Positions 50,003 through 58,574 of a stretch of 64,000 bases of DNA are shown in pieces. Source of the stretch: DASPTT01 sp035623275 (GTDB taxonomy: Bacteria; Actinomycetota; Acidimicrobiia; Acidimicrobiales; UBA8190); NCBI GenBank assembly GCA_035623275.1, contig DASPTT010000127.1, positions 21,586 to 85,585 on the forward strand, read 5' to 3'. Below the pieces are notes generated by a model. That model was not told the DNA's origin. It saw only the letters and a list, made by a program, of their open reading frames with translations, and made no database searches. Each line of letters starts with the position of its first letter. Positions within the stretch are counted from its first letter, which is position 1. Both the position numbers and the translations under genes were made by a program.

Positions 50003-50949
50003 CCCGTGCCGTCGCCGAACGCGCCCCGCTCAGCCGGGATGCCGAGGAGTTCCTCACCTGGCTGGCGGTGGAGCAGGGCCGTGCGGCCAACACGGTCGCC
50101 GCCTACCGCCGGGACCTGCGCGCCTACGAGGCCTTCCTGTCCCGGCGCGGGCGGTCGGTCGACGACGCCGACGCCGGCCTCGTCGAGGAGCACCTGGCCG
50201 AGCGCCGTGCCCTGGGCATCGGGCCCGGGTCGCTGGCCCGGGCGGTCGCCGCGGTGCGCGGTCTCTACCGCTTCCGCCTGGAGGAGGGCTGGGCGGGGTC
50301 CGACCCCACCGGCGACGTGCGCTCCCCCCGGGTGCCCGACCGCCTGCCCAAGGCCCTGGAGGAGCCCGAGGTCCTCGCCCTGCTGGCGGCGGCCGAGGGG
50401 TCCCGCCCGGTCGACCGCCGGGACCGGGCCATCCTGGAGGTGCTCTACGGCACCGGGATGCGCGTCTCGGAGCTCGTGGGCCTGTCCCTCGCCGACCTCG
50501 GCTCGGACACGGGCCTGGTCCGTGTGCTGGGCAAGGGAAGCAAGGAGCGCCTGGTGCCGCTGGGGCGCTGCGCGAGCCGGGCGCTCGGGGAGTGGCTGTC
50601 GCCGGCCGGACGGGAGGCGCTGGCACCCCGCCGCTGGGCCCGCCGGGGCGACGCCGAGGCGGTCTTCCTCAACGCCCGAGGGGGCCGGCTCACCCGCCAG
50701 GGGGTGTGGGGGGTCCTCAGCAAGCGGGCGGCCCGGGCGGGGCTCGCCGGGCGGGTCCACCCCCACGTCCTGCGGCACTCCTGCGCCAGCCACATGCTGG
50801 CCCACGGAGCGGACATCCGGGTGGTCCAGGAGCTGCTCGGCCATGCCTCGGTGTCGACCACGCAGGTCTACACGCGGGTGTCGCCCGAGCACCTGCGCCG
50901 TGCCTACGAGCAGGCCCATCCGCGCGCCGTCGGGCGACCGGCGCAGTAA
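49999..50949 (+). CDS. xerD: Site-specific tyrosine recombinase XerD
   Basis: 316 residues. The N-terminal SAM-like core-binding domain has FLTWLAVEQGRAANTVAAYR. Catalytic residues are all visible: Arg in GTGMRVSEL, Lys in GKGSKERLVPL, His/Arg in HVLRHSCASHM, His in LLGHASVST and Tyr in TQVYTRV. It resolves chromosome dimers at dif together with XerC, which is elsewhere. The position after the NUDIX gene matches Rv1701. The GTG overlaps the previous stop. Confidence 0.95.
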   Translation: MTRAVAERAPLSRDAEEFLTWLAVEQGRAANTVAAYRRDLRAYEAFLSRRGRSVDDADAGLVEEHLAERRALGIGPGSLARAVAAVRGLYRFRLEEGWAGSDPTGDVRSPRVPDRLPKALEEPEVLALLAAAEGSRPVDRRDRAILEVLYGTGMRVSELVGLSLADLGSDTGLVRVLGKGSKERLVPLGRCASRALGEWLSPAGREALAPRRWARRGDAEAVFLNARGGRLTRQGVWGVLSKRAARAGLAGRVHPHVLRHSCASHMLAHGADIRVVQELLGHASVSTTQVYTRVSPEHLRRAYEQAHPRAVGRPAQ

Positions 50950-50952
50950 TCT
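50947..50952 (+). promoter_or_regulatory. Putative -10 (TAATCT) for leaderless DksA/TraR gene
   Basis: TAATCT, followed by 6 bases and the GTG at 50959. Its first base lies within the TAA stop codon of xerD. No ribosome site is present. Confidence 0.55.
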
Positions 50953-50958
50953 CGATAT

Positions 50959-51294
50959 GTGGCTCCGGACGCTTCCACCGTCGACTACCGGGCGCTCCTC
51001 GAGGAGGAGCGACGGGACCTCCAGGCCAAGCTCGAGGAGCTCGGCGTGGGTAGCACCAGCCTGACCTACGACTCGAACTTCGCCGACTCCAGCCAGGTGA
51101 CCGCGGAACGGGGCGAGGTGGAGACCCTGGCCGTCAAGCTGACCGAGACGCTCGCCGAGGTCGAGCGGGCACTGGACAAGCTGGGTGACGGCAGCTACGG
51201 CGCCTGCGAGGACTGCGGGCGCCCGATCGGCCCGGCGCGCCTCGAGGCCAAGCCGGCGGCGCGCTACTGCATCGACTGCGCGGCCAAGCACTGA
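50959..51294 (+). CDS. TraR/DksA-type zinc-finger protein
   Basis: 111 residues. A coiled-coil-forming N-terminal half (YRALLEEERRDLQAKLEELG, LTETLAEVERALDKL) precedes the zinc finger ACEDCGRPIGPARLEAKP then YCIDCA, a CxxC-x17-CxxC knuckle. This layout is that of DksA/RbpA-like proteins that enter the RNA polymerase secondary channel or bind nearby. Whether the acidic tip residues of DksA are present is unclear. The GTG start has the TAATCT -10 six bases before it. Confidence 0.85.
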   Translation: MAPDASTVDYRALLEEERRDLQAKLEELGVGSTSLTYDSNFADSSQVTAERGEVETLAVKLTETLAEVERALDKLGDGSYGACEDCGRPIGPARLEAKPAARYCIDCAAKH

Positions 51295-51340
51295 GACCGG
51301 TCGACATCCCGCGTCCGATCGAAGCACCGACACCGAGCCG

Positions 51341-52096
51341 ATGAGCGATCCCTGGCCGTCCCCGCCCCCGCGCCGCACGGGCATCGACCCGCGCACGGCG
51401 ATCTGGGTCATCGCCGGCGTGGCCCTGGCGATCGTGCTGGTCCGCTCGCACCGGATCGAGGGCTTCTCCCTGCTCATCCTCGTGGCCCTGATCCCCTCGG
51501 TGATCCTCCACGAGGTCTCCCACGGGGCCGTGGCCTACGCCTTCGGGGACGACACCGCCAAGCGCGCCGGGCGCCTCACGCTCAACCCCGTCAGCCACGT
51601 CGACCCCTTCGGGACGATCATCCTCCCGGCCATCATGTCGCTGAGCGGGGTCGGGGCCTTCGGCTACGCCAAGCCCGTGCCGGTGACCCCGTCGCGTCTG
51701 CGCAGCCCCCGCAACCAGGGCGTGCTCGTCTCGCTGGTGGGCCCCGGCGTCAACATGGTGCTCGCCGCGGCGTTCGCCGTGGCCTATCGGGCCGGCGTCC
51801 CCGAGGCCACCAAGGTCATCCCCCTGGGCGTGCAGCCCACGTGGGCCCAGTTCCTCTTCGCCGCCGGGTACATCAACGTCGTCCTCGCCGCCTTCAACCT
51901 GATCCCCCTGCCGCCGCTCGACGGCTCGGTGGTCATCGAGCGGATGCTCCCGGCCCGGGCGCTGCCCCGCTACTACCGGATCCGGCCCTTCACCATGCTC
52001 CTGCCGCTCGTGCTCATCCTCATCCCGGGCGCGCTCGACCGGATCCTCAACCCGGTCGTGAACTGGTGGGCGGGCGTCGTGCACCTCGGCGGCTGA
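51341..52096 (+). CDS. Site-2 protease family (M50) membrane metalloprotease
   Basis: 251 residues with about six membrane segments. The zinc-binding motif is ILHEVSHGAVAY (HExxH), and the third ligand region is NLIPLPPLDGS. It belongs to the short S2P/YwhC-like group without a PDZ domain. Members cleave membrane proteins within the bilayer; the substrate is not known. The gene precedes convergent trpS, separated by a structured inverted repeat. Confidence 0.9.
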   Translation: MSDPWPSPPPRRTGIDPRTAIWVIAGVALAIVLVRSHRIEGFSLLILVALIPSVILHEVSHGAVAYAFGDDTAKRAGRLTLNPVSHVDPFGTIILPAIMSLSGVGAFGYAKPVPVTPSRLRSPRNQGVLVSLVGPGVNMVLAAAFAVAYRAGVPEATKVIPLGVQPTWAQFLFAAGYINVVLAAFNLIPLPPLDGSVVIERMLPARALPRYYRIRPFTMLLPLVLILIPGALDRILNPVVNWWAGVVHLGG

Positions 52097-52105
52097 CGGG
52101 GCGAC

Positions 52106-52149
52106 AGCACCGCCCGGCGGCCGCGTCCAGGACGCGTGGCGCCGGTGCT
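52106..52149. terminator. Nested inverted repeat between convergent M50 and trpS genes
   Basis: Outer arms AGCACCG (52106-52112) and CGGTGCT (52143-52149) enclose inner arms CGCGTCC (52122-52128) and GGACGCG (52130-52136). The structure could end transcription in both directions. Confidence 0.5.
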
Positions 52150-53141
52150 CAGGGGGCGAAGCCGCCGGCCGGGGCCAGCAGTCCCGCGGCCCGCATGGCC
52201 TGGTCGAGCTTGGGCGCGGCCACGGTGCGGGCCTTGGCCGCGCCCGCGGCGAGGACCTCGAGCACGCCGCCGGGCTCCAGGGCCTCGTAGCGCTCGCGCA
52301 CCGGCCGGAGCAGCTCCACCAGGGCCTCGGCGACGTCCTTCTTGAGCGGCCCGTAGCCGTCGTAGCGCGCGGCCAGGACGGCGGGATCGCCGCCGGTGGC
52401 CGCGGCGAGCAGCTCGAGGAGGTTGGAGACCCCGGGCTTGGCCTCGGGGTCGTAGCGCACCTCGGTCTCGGTGTCGGTGACCGCCTTGCGGACCTTGCGG
52501 TCGATCTCCTCGGGCGGGTCCAGGACGTAGACGATGCCGAGCGGCGGGCTCACCGACTTCGACATCTTGCGCTCCGGCTCCTGGAGGTCCATCACGCGGG
52601 CCGCCACCGTGGGCACCGCGGCCTGCGGCACGACGAAGGTGTCGCCGTAGCGGTTGTTGAAGCGGATGGCCACGTCCCGGGTCAGCTCCAGGTGCTGGCG
52701 CTGGTCGTCGCCCACCGGCACGCGCTCGGCGTCGTAGAGGAGGATGTCCGCGGCCATGAGCACGGGATAGGTGAAGACCCCGGCCCGCACCGACTCCTGC
52801 TCGCCCCCTTTGTCCTTGAACTGCGTCATGCGCCGCAGCTCGCCGAAGGTGGCCGTGCACTCGAGGACCCACGTGAGCCGCGGGTGCTCGGGGACGTGGC
52901 TCTGGACGAAGAGCGTGCACACCTCGGGGTCCAGGCCCACCGCCAGCAACGAGCGCGCCGCGTCCAGCGTCCTTTCGGCCAAGGTCGCCGGGTCGTACTC
53001 GAGCGTCATGGCATGGAGGTCGACCACGCAGAAGAACGCCTCGTGCTCGTGCTGGTCCCGCACCCAGTTGCGGAAGGCCCCCAGGTAGTTGCCGAGATGG
53101 AGCCCGCCGGAAGGGGAGACGCCCGAGAGCACCCTGGTCAT
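52149..53141 (-). CDS. trpS: Tryptophanyl-tRNA synthetase
   Basis: 330 residues. The class I HIGH equivalent is SPSGGLHLGNYLG and the KMSKS loop is intact in PERKMSKSVSPP; GDDQRQHLELTRD is typical of TrpRS. It charges tRNA-Trp. The ATG has TACCAT 8 bases upstream and no ribosome site. The gene lies between M50 protease and scpA, where many actinobacteria keep the same order. Confidence 0.96.
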   Translation of the reverse strand: MTRVLSGVSPSGGLHLGNYLGAFRNWVRDQHEHEAFFCVVDLHAMTLEYDPATLAERTLDAARSLLAVGLDPEVCTLFVQSHVPEHPRLTWVLECTATFGELRRMTQFKDKGGEQESVRAGVFTYPVLMAADILLYDAERVPVGDDQRQHLELTRDVAIRFNNRYGDTFVVPQAAVPTVAARVMDLQEPERKMSKSVSPPLGIVYVLDPPEEIDRKVRKAVTDTETEVRYDPEAKPGVSNLLELLAAATGGDPAVLAARYDGYGPLKKDVAEALVELLRPVRERYEALEPGGVLEVLAAGAAKARTVAAPKLDQAMRAAGLLAPAGGFAP

Positions 53142-53217
53142 GGCCCGCCATGGTACGGGACGCCGTCGGGTGCCCCTGCGGGGGCCGGGGGTGCGCGGGG
53201 GGCGTCCCCGCGCCCGG

Positions 53218-53223
53218 TAGGGT
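53218..53223 (+). promoter_or_regulatory. Putative -10 (TAGGGT) for leaderless scpA gene
   Basis: TAGGGT followed by 6 bases and the GTG at 53230. It would drive scpA-scpB-rluB and perhaps the genes beyond. Confidence 0.55.
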
Positions 53224-53229
53224 CGGGAC

Positions 53230-54129
53230 GTGGCAGTTGCGGTGTCCACGCCGGTGTTCGACGGGCCCTTCGAGGTCCTGTTGCAGCTCGTCTCCGAGCA
53301 CAAGCTGGACGTTTACGACATCCGCATCGCGGAGATCGTCGACGGCTTCCTGGCCCAGATGGCCGCCCACCAGCCCCTCGACCTGCAGGCGGCCACGGAG
53401 TTCCTGGTGATCGCGGCCATCCTGGTCGAGCTCAAGTCCCGCAAGCTGCTGCCGGGGCCCGACGAGGTCGACGAGGACGAGGAGCTCTGCGGCTTCGAGG
53501 AGCGCGACCGGCTGCTGGCCCGGCTCCTGGAGCTGCAGGCCTACGCGGCCGCGGCCGACGTCTTCGCGGTCATGGCCGAGCGCGCGGCGCGGTCGGTGCC
53601 GCGGCTGGCCGGGCTCGAGGAGCGGTTCCGGGACCTCGCACCCGACCTCCTGGCCGGGGTCACCCCGCAGCGCCTGGCCGCTGCCTACCTGTCGGGGATG
53701 ACGCCGCGGGCGGCGTTCGTGCTCGACCTGGCCCACGTCACCGTGGAGGCGGTCACCGTGTCGGAGGCGGTCGGCGAGCTCGAGGCACGTCTCCCGCTCG
53801 AGGGGCGTGCCTCCTTCCGGGAGCTCACCGTGCACTGCACCTCGCGCATGCAGGTCATCGTGCGCTTCCTGGCCCTGCTCGAGCTGTGCAAGCGAGGCTG
53901 GGTCACCCTGGTACAGGGCGAGACGTTCGGCGACCTCGTCGTCGACTGGACGGGGCCCGACCCCGCCCACGCGGAGCTGTCGGACACCGAGCTCGGCGAG
54001 GGCAGCGTGCTCGGCGAGGGCAGCGTGCTCGGCGAGGGCAGCGTCGAGGGCCCGGCCGGGGGCGGCGGGGCGCGCTCGGTGTTCGCCCCCGTCGGCACGA
54101 CGGAGCCCGTCGAGGAGTACGACGGCTGA
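53230..54129 (+). CDS. scpA: Segregation and condensation protein A
   Basis: 299 residues. The kleisin N-terminal part is clear: FDGPFEVLLQLVSEHKLDVY then AEIVDGFL, and EFLVIAAILVELKSRKLLP. The C-terminal winged helix is at about 185-250 (VTVSEAVGELEARLPLEG). It bridges the two heads of an SMC dimer in chromosome condensation. The tail after residue 250 carries three copies of an 18-bp unit (53992-54045) encoding LGEGSV, not expected in the family. No smc gene is in the window. Confidence 0.94.
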   Translation: MAVAVSTPVFDGPFEVLLQLVSEHKLDVYDIRIAEIVDGFLAQMAAHQPLDLQAATEFLVIAAILVELKSRKLLPGPDEVDEDEELCGFEERDRLLARLLELQAYAAAADVFAVMAERAARSVPRLAGLEERFRDLAPDLLAGVTPQRLAAAYLSGMTPRAAFVLDLAHVTVEAVTVSEAVGELEARLPLEGRASFRELTVHCTSRMQVIVRFLALLELCKRGWVTLVQGETFGDLVVDWTGPDPAHAELSDTELGEGSVLGEGSVLGEGSVEGPAGGGGARSVFAPVGTTEPVEEYDG

Positions 54130-54145
54130 GTACCCCCTGCTGGCC

Positions 54146-54715
54146 GTGCTGAGCGAGGAACACCGTGCCATCGAGGCCGTGCTCATGTCGGCGGTGGAGC
54201 CGGTCGCGCCCACGTTGCTGGCCGAGCTGCTCGAGGTGCCCGTCGAGCGCGCCGAGGCGCTGTGCGAGGAGCTCGCGGCGCGGTATCGGGACGAGGGCCA
54301 CGGATTCGTGCTGGTGATGATCGCCGGGGGATACCGGTTCCAGACGCACCCGGACATGGCCCCCTTCGTCGAGCGCTTCGCCCTGGAGGGTGTGTCCTCG
54401 CGCCTCAGCTCGGCCGCCCTGGAGACCCTCGCCATCGTCGCCTACAAGCAGCCGGTGTCGCGCTCGCAAATCGCCGCGTTGCGCGGGGTCAACGTCGACG
54501 GCGTCGTGCGGCTGCTGGAGCAGCGCGGCTACATCACCGCCGTGGGCACCGCGCCGGGACCGGGCCAGCCCGTGCTCTACGGCACGACGCCGGCGTTCCT
54601 GGAACGCCTGGGGCTGGGCCGCATCGAGGACCTGCCGCCGGTCGAGGACCTGCTCCCGGGGCCCGAGGCGATGGAGCAGCTCGAGGAGCGCCTTCGCCCG
54701 GGCGCCGATGCCTGA
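54146..54715 (+). CDS. scpB: Segregation and condensation protein B
   Basis: 189 residues with two winged-helix domains; GGYRFQTHPDMAPFVERF and ALETLAIVAYKQPVSRSQIA then LRGVNVDGVVRLL are the family signatures. It binds ScpA and shapes the SMC complex. The first ordinary start codon in frame is GTG 54146, 17 bases after the scpA stop; this gives a complete first domain. The stop overlaps the rluB start by 8 bp. Confidence 0.92.
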   Translation: MLSEEHRAIEAVLMSAVEPVAPTLLAELLEVPVERAEALCEELAARYRDEGHGFVLVMIAGGYRFQTHPDMAPFVERFALEGVSSRLSSAALETLAIVAYKQPVSRSQIAALRGVNVDGVVRLLEQRGYITAVGTAPGPGQPVLYGTTPAFLERLGLGRIEDLPPVEDLLPGPEAMEQLEERLRPGADA

Positions 54716-55463
54716 GGCAGAGGGCGAGCGGCTCCAGAAGGTCCTCGCCCGCGTCGGCCTCGGCAGCCGGCGCGCCTGTGAGGCGCTGATCACGGCGGGT
54801 CGGGTGAGCGTCAACGGCGAGCGGGCCGAGCTCGGCCGGCGCGTCGACACCGCCCACGACCGGATCGAGCTCGACGGCGTGCCTCTGCCGGTCCTGCCGG
54901 GGCTCGTCCACTACCTGCTCAACAAGCCCGTGGGCGTGGTCACCACCGCGGACGACCCCGAGGGTCGCCCCATGGTCGTCGACCTCGTCCCCGACGACCC
55001 CCGCGTCTTCCCCGTCGGGCGGCTCGACGCGGCCACCGAGGGACTGCTCGTCCTCACGAACGACGGGGACCTCGCCCAGCGGCTGACCCACCCCTCCTAC
55101 GGGGTGGAGAAGGAGTACGTGGCCGAGGTCGAGGGCGTCCCCGGGGCCGGCGCGCTCCGCCGCCTGCGCAACGGCGTCGAGCTCGAGGACGGCGTGACCG
55201 CCCCGGCCAAGGTGGGCGTGCTCGCGCCGGGTGTGCTGCGCATCGTGATCCACGAGGGCCGCAACCGCCAGATCCGGCGCATGTGCGAGGCGGTGGGCCA
55301 CCCGGTGCGCCGGCTCGTGCGCACGCGTATCGGGCCCGTCGTCGACCGCCGGCTCTCACCGGGCCAGTGGCGGACGCTGCGCGCCGAGGAGGTGCGCGCC
55401 CTGAGCGCCGCGGCCGGCAGACGCCGGGGCCGCCCACCCAGGAGCCGTCGGGGCACTGGGTAG
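54708..55463 (+). CDS. rluB: Ribosomal large-subunit pseudouridine synthase B
   Basis: 251 residues. The N-terminal S4 domain (RLQKVLARVGLGSRRACEAL) and catalytic GRLDAATEGLLVLTNDG, with the conserved Asp, define the RsuA/RluB family; NRQIRRMCEAVGHPV is also typical. It makes pseudouridine in 23S rRNA. The C-terminus is a basic tail (GRRRGRPPRSRRG). Order scpA-scpB-rluB matches Rv1709-Rv1711. Confidence 0.95.
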   Translation: MPEAEGERLQKVLARVGLGSRRACEALITAGRVSVNGERAELGRRVDTAHDRIELDGVPLPVLPGLVHYLLNKPVGVVTTADDPEGRPMVVDLVPDDPRVFPVGRLDAATEGLLVLTNDGDLAQRLTHPSYGVEKEYVAEVEGVPGAGALRRLRNGVELEDGVTAPAKVGVLAPGVLRIVIHEGRNRQIRRMCEAVGHPVRRLVRTRIGPVVDRRLSPGQWRTLRAEEVRALSAAAGRRRGRPPRSRRGTG

Positions 55464-55474
55464 CATTCGTCGCC

Positions 55475-56566
55475 ATGGCCTCGACGGATGACGCCGGCGC
55501 GGGGCGCGCCGAGGTGATCGGGACGGGCCTCGTCGGCGGCTCGATCGGCATGGCCCTGCGCGCCCGGGGCTGGCACGTCACCGGCGCCGACGCGGACCCC
55601 GAGGTGGCGCGCCGGGCGTTGGCGCTCGGCGCGCTGGACGCGGTGGGGGAGGACCCGGCGGCCACCGTCGTCTTCGTCGCCACCCCCCTGGGTGCCGTCG
55701 TCGACACGGTGCGGCGCGTCCTCGCCCGGCCGGGGCGGCCCCCCGACCTGGTGGTCACCGACGTCGCCGGCGTGAAGGCTGCCATCGCCGAGGCGGTCGA
55801 CGACCCGGCCTTCGTGGGCGGCCATCCCATGGCCGGATCGGAGCAGGTGGGCATCGCCGGTGCCTCCGCGGAGCTCTTCGTGGGCGCGACCTGGGTCCTC
55901 ACCCCGACCGAGGCCACCGACGCCGCCGCCTACGCCCGGTTGCGCTCCCTCGTGGCGTCGCTGGGCGCCGAGGTGGTGGCGCTGAGCCCGGCGCAGCACG
56001 ACGCGCTGGTGGCGGTGGTCTCCCACGTCCCGCACCTCACGGCCGCGGCCCTCATGAACCTGGCCGACCGGATGGCCGAGCAGCACGCGGCCCTGCTGCG
56101 CCTGGCCGCCGGGGGGTTCCGCGACATGACCCGGGTGGCGGCCGGGCAGCCCGCCATCTGGCCCGACGTCTGCGCGGAGAACGCCCCCGCCATCGTGGCC
56201 ACCCTCGACGCACTGGTGGCCGAGCTCGGCGCCCTGCGCGCGCAGGTCGCGGACGCCGATCGTGCCTCGCTGCACGACGCGCTCGAGCGCGCGGCGCGGG
56301 CACGGCGGGCGCTCCCCGCGCGCGCCGTGCGACCCGAGCGGCTCGCCGAGCTGCGCGTGCCGGTGCCCGACCGCCCCGGGGTGCTGGCGGAGATCACCAC
56401 CCTGGCCGGCGACCTGAACGTGAACATCAGCGACCTGGAGATCGCCCACAGCGTGGAGGGCGACCGTGGCGTGCTGGTCCTCGTGGTCGACGCCGCCGCC
56501 GCCGGCAGGCTGCACGACGCGCTGGCCGACAAGGGGTTCGCATCGACGGTCGGGCAGCTGGCGTGA
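55475..56566 (+). CDS. tyrA: Prephenate dehydrogenase with C-terminal ACT domain
   Basis: 363 residues. The Rossmann motif is VIGTGLVGGSIGMAL; GGHPMAGSEQVGIAGA and SHVPHLTAAAL are catalytic-site motifs with the conserved histidines. The last 75 residues (VPDRPGVLAEITTLAGDLNV) form an ACT domain, suggesting feedback control by tyrosine. It produces 4-hydroxyphenylpyruvate in tyrosine synthesis. TAGCAT lies 8 bases before the ATG, so the gene may have its own promoter in addition to read-through from rluB. The stop overlaps the aroA start (GTGA). Confidence 0.94.
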   Translation: MASTDDAGAGRAEVIGTGLVGGSIGMALRARGWHVTGADADPEVARRALALGALDAVGEDPAATVVFVATPLGAVVDTVRRVLARPGRPPDLVVTDVAGVKAAIAEAVDDPAFVGGHPMAGSEQVGIAGASAELFVGATWVLTPTEATDAAAYARLRSLVASLGAEVVALSPAQHDALVAVVSHVPHLTAAALMNLADRMAEQHAALLRLAAGGFRDMTRVAAGQPAIWPDVCAENAPAIVATLDALVAELGALRAQVADADRASLHDALERAARARRALPARAVRPERLAELRVPVPDRPGVLAEITTLAGDLNVNISDLEIAHSVEGDRGVLVLVVDAAAAGRLHDALADKGFASTVGQLA

Positions 56567-57918
56567 CGGGTCGCGCCGTTCCGGAGGACCCGGCGCCCGA
56601 GGGGCCGGGCCGGTCGCTCCTCGTCCACGGCGGTCGGCCGCTTCGGGGCACGGTGCGCGTGCCGGGCGACAAGTCCGTGTCGCATCGGGCCGTGCTGCTC
56701 GGGGCGCTGGCCGAGGGCACGTCGCAGGTGCGCGGACTCTCCGACGGCGACGACGTGGCCCGCACGGTGGAGGCGGCACGGGCCATCGGCGCGGCGGTGG
56801 AGGCCGAGACGGTCACCGGCGGCGCCGCCCGCCTGCACGCGCCGGCCGCCCCGCTCGACGCCGGCAACTCCGGCACCACCATGCGGCTGGTGGCCGGCCT
56901 GGTGGCCGGCTGGCCCTGGACGGTCGAGCTGCGCGGTGACGCGTCGCTGTCGGCCCGGCCCATGGACCGCATCGCCGAGCCCCTGCGGGCCATGGGGGCG
57001 AGGGTCGACGGCCGCGGCCCGCGGTGCCTGCCGCCGATCACCGTGCGCGGGGGCGCGCTGGCGGGGATCGACTACCGGCCCCCGATGGCCAGCGCCCAGG
57101 TGAAATCCGCCGTGCTGCTGGCGGGCCTGCGCGCCCGGGGCGAGACGGTGGTGCGCGAGCCCGTGGCCACCCGGGCGCACACCGAGGAGCTGCTGCGCCT
57201 GGCCGGGGCCGACGTGCACGTCGGCGAGGAAGGAGGCGAGCGCGTCGTGCGGCTGCACCCCTCGTCGCTCGCCCCCTTCGACCTCGACGTCCCGGGCGAC
57301 CCTTCGCAGGCGGCGTTCTGGGTGGTCGCCGCCACGGTCGTCCCCGCCAGCGTGGTCGCCCTGGAGGGCGTGTACGTGGGCGAGACGCGGCGGGGGTTCC
57401 TCGACGTCCTGGCGCGCATGGGGGCCGCGGTCGAGGAGCGGGCGACCGGCGCACCGGGGGCCATGCCGGTGGCCGACCTCACGGTGCGGGCCGCGTCGCT
57501 GTCGGGCACCGAGGTGCGGGCCGAGGAGATCACCGGCCTCGACGAGGTGCCCGTCCTGGCCGTGGCCGCGGCCGTGGCCGCCGGCACCACCGTGTTCCGC
57601 GGCGTGGGTGAGCTGCGGGTCAAGGAGTCGGACCGCTTCGCCGGCGTGCTGGCCATGCTCGGGGCCTTCGGCGTGCGGGCCGAGGCGGCGGGCGACGACC
57701 TGGTGGTGCACGGGCCGTCGGTGCTGCGTCCCGCGCACGTCGACGCGGCCGGGGACCACCGCATGGCCATGGCCGCGGCCGTCGCCGGCCTCGCGGTGCC
57801 CGAGGCGGGCGGGGCCACGACGGTGACAGGCTTCGAGGCCGTGGCCACCAGCTACCCGGCGTTCGCCGCCCATCTGCGGATGCTCACCGGGTTCGCCGAG
57901 CACGAGGTGGGCGCGTGA
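56563..57918 (+). CDS. aroA: 3-phosphoshikimate 1-carboxyvinyltransferase (EPSP synthase)
   Basis: 451 residues. Signatures are VPGDKSVSHRAVLLGAL, DAGNSGTTMRLVAGLVAG and RVKESDRFAGVLAML. It joins shikimate-3-phosphate and phosphoenolpyruvate in the shikimate route, upstream of tyrA's product. LDAGNSGTTMR and the region around it are of the usual form (Gly-96 equivalent present). It overlaps tyrA and cmk by 4 bases each (GTGA). Confidence 0.96.
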   Translation: MTGRAVPEDPAPEGPGRSLLVHGGRPLRGTVRVPGDKSVSHRAVLLGALAEGTSQVRGLSDGDDVARTVEAARAIGAAVEAETVTGGAARLHAPAAPLDAGNSGTTMRLVAGLVAGWPWTVELRGDASLSARPMDRIAEPLRAMGARVDGRGPRCLPPITVRGGALAGIDYRPPMASAQVKSAVLLAGLRARGETVVREPVATRAHTEELLRLAGADVHVGEEGGERVVRLHPSSLAPFDLDVPGDPSQAAFWVVAATVVPASVVALEGVYVGETRRGFLDVLARMGAAVEERATGAPGAMPVADLTVRAASLSGTEVRAEEITGLDEVPVLAVAAAVAAGTTVFRGVGELRVKESDRFAGVLAMLGAFGVRAEAAGDDLVVHGPSVLRPAHVDAAGDHRMAMAAAVAGLAVPEAGGATTVTGFEAVATSYPAFAAHLRMLTGFAEHEVGA

Positions 57919-58574
57919 GCGTCGGACGGCGGATCCGGACCGTCGCCATCGACGGGCCGGCGGGCGCGGGGAAGTCGACGCTCGCCGCCGGCGTCGCCGC
58001 CCGGCTCGGCCTGCCCCGGCTCGACACCGGGGCCATGTACCGCGCCGTGGCCTGGGCCGCCTTGTCCCGCGGGGTCGAGGTCACCGACGCCGAGGCGGTG
58101 GCGCAGCTGGCGCGCACGCTCGTGATCGAGGTGGGCGAGCGCGTCGTCGTCGACGGCGCCGACGCCACCACGGCCATCCGGGAGGCACCGGTGGACGTCG
58201 CGGTCTCGGCGGTGGCCGCCAACCCCGCCGTCCGGGCCGAGCTGGTGGCCCGACAGCGCGCCTGGGTCGAGGACCATGGCGGCGGCGTGGTCGAGGGCCG
58301 TGACATCGGGACGGCCGTGCTCCCGGACGCGGACGTGAAGGTCTACCTGACCGCGGCCCGCGACGAGCGAGCGGCGCGACGTGCCGCGCAGCGGCCCGAC
58401 GGGCGCAGCGTGGCCGAGGTCGAGTCGCTCCTGGCGCGCCGCGACCACCTGGACTCCACCCGGGAGGACTCGCCGCTGGCCTCGCCGGCCGACGCGGCCG
58501 CCGACGCGATCGTGATCGACTCCACGGGGCGCGCCGCCGAGGACGTGCTCGAGGAGGTGCTCAAGTGCCTGTGA
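57915..58574 (+). CDS. cmk: Cytidylate kinase
   Basis: 219 residues. The P-loop is IDGPAGAGKSTLA; GAMYRAVAWAAL and VEGRDIGTAVLPDADVKVYL are family motifs. It phosphorylates CMP and dCMP. The gene corresponds to Rv1712; the usual next gene der (engA) is absent and plsC follows instead. Confidence 0.96.
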   Translation: MSVGRRIRTVAIDGPAGAGKSTLAAGVAARLGLPRLDTGAMYRAVAWAALSRGVEVTDAEAVAQLARTLVIEVGERVVVDGADATTAIREAPVDVAVSAVAANPAVRAELVARQRAWVEDHGGGVVEGRDIGTAVLPDADVKVYLTAARDERAARRAAQRPDGRSVAEVESLLARRDHLDSTREDSPLASPADAAADAIVIDSTGRAAEDVLEEVLKCL

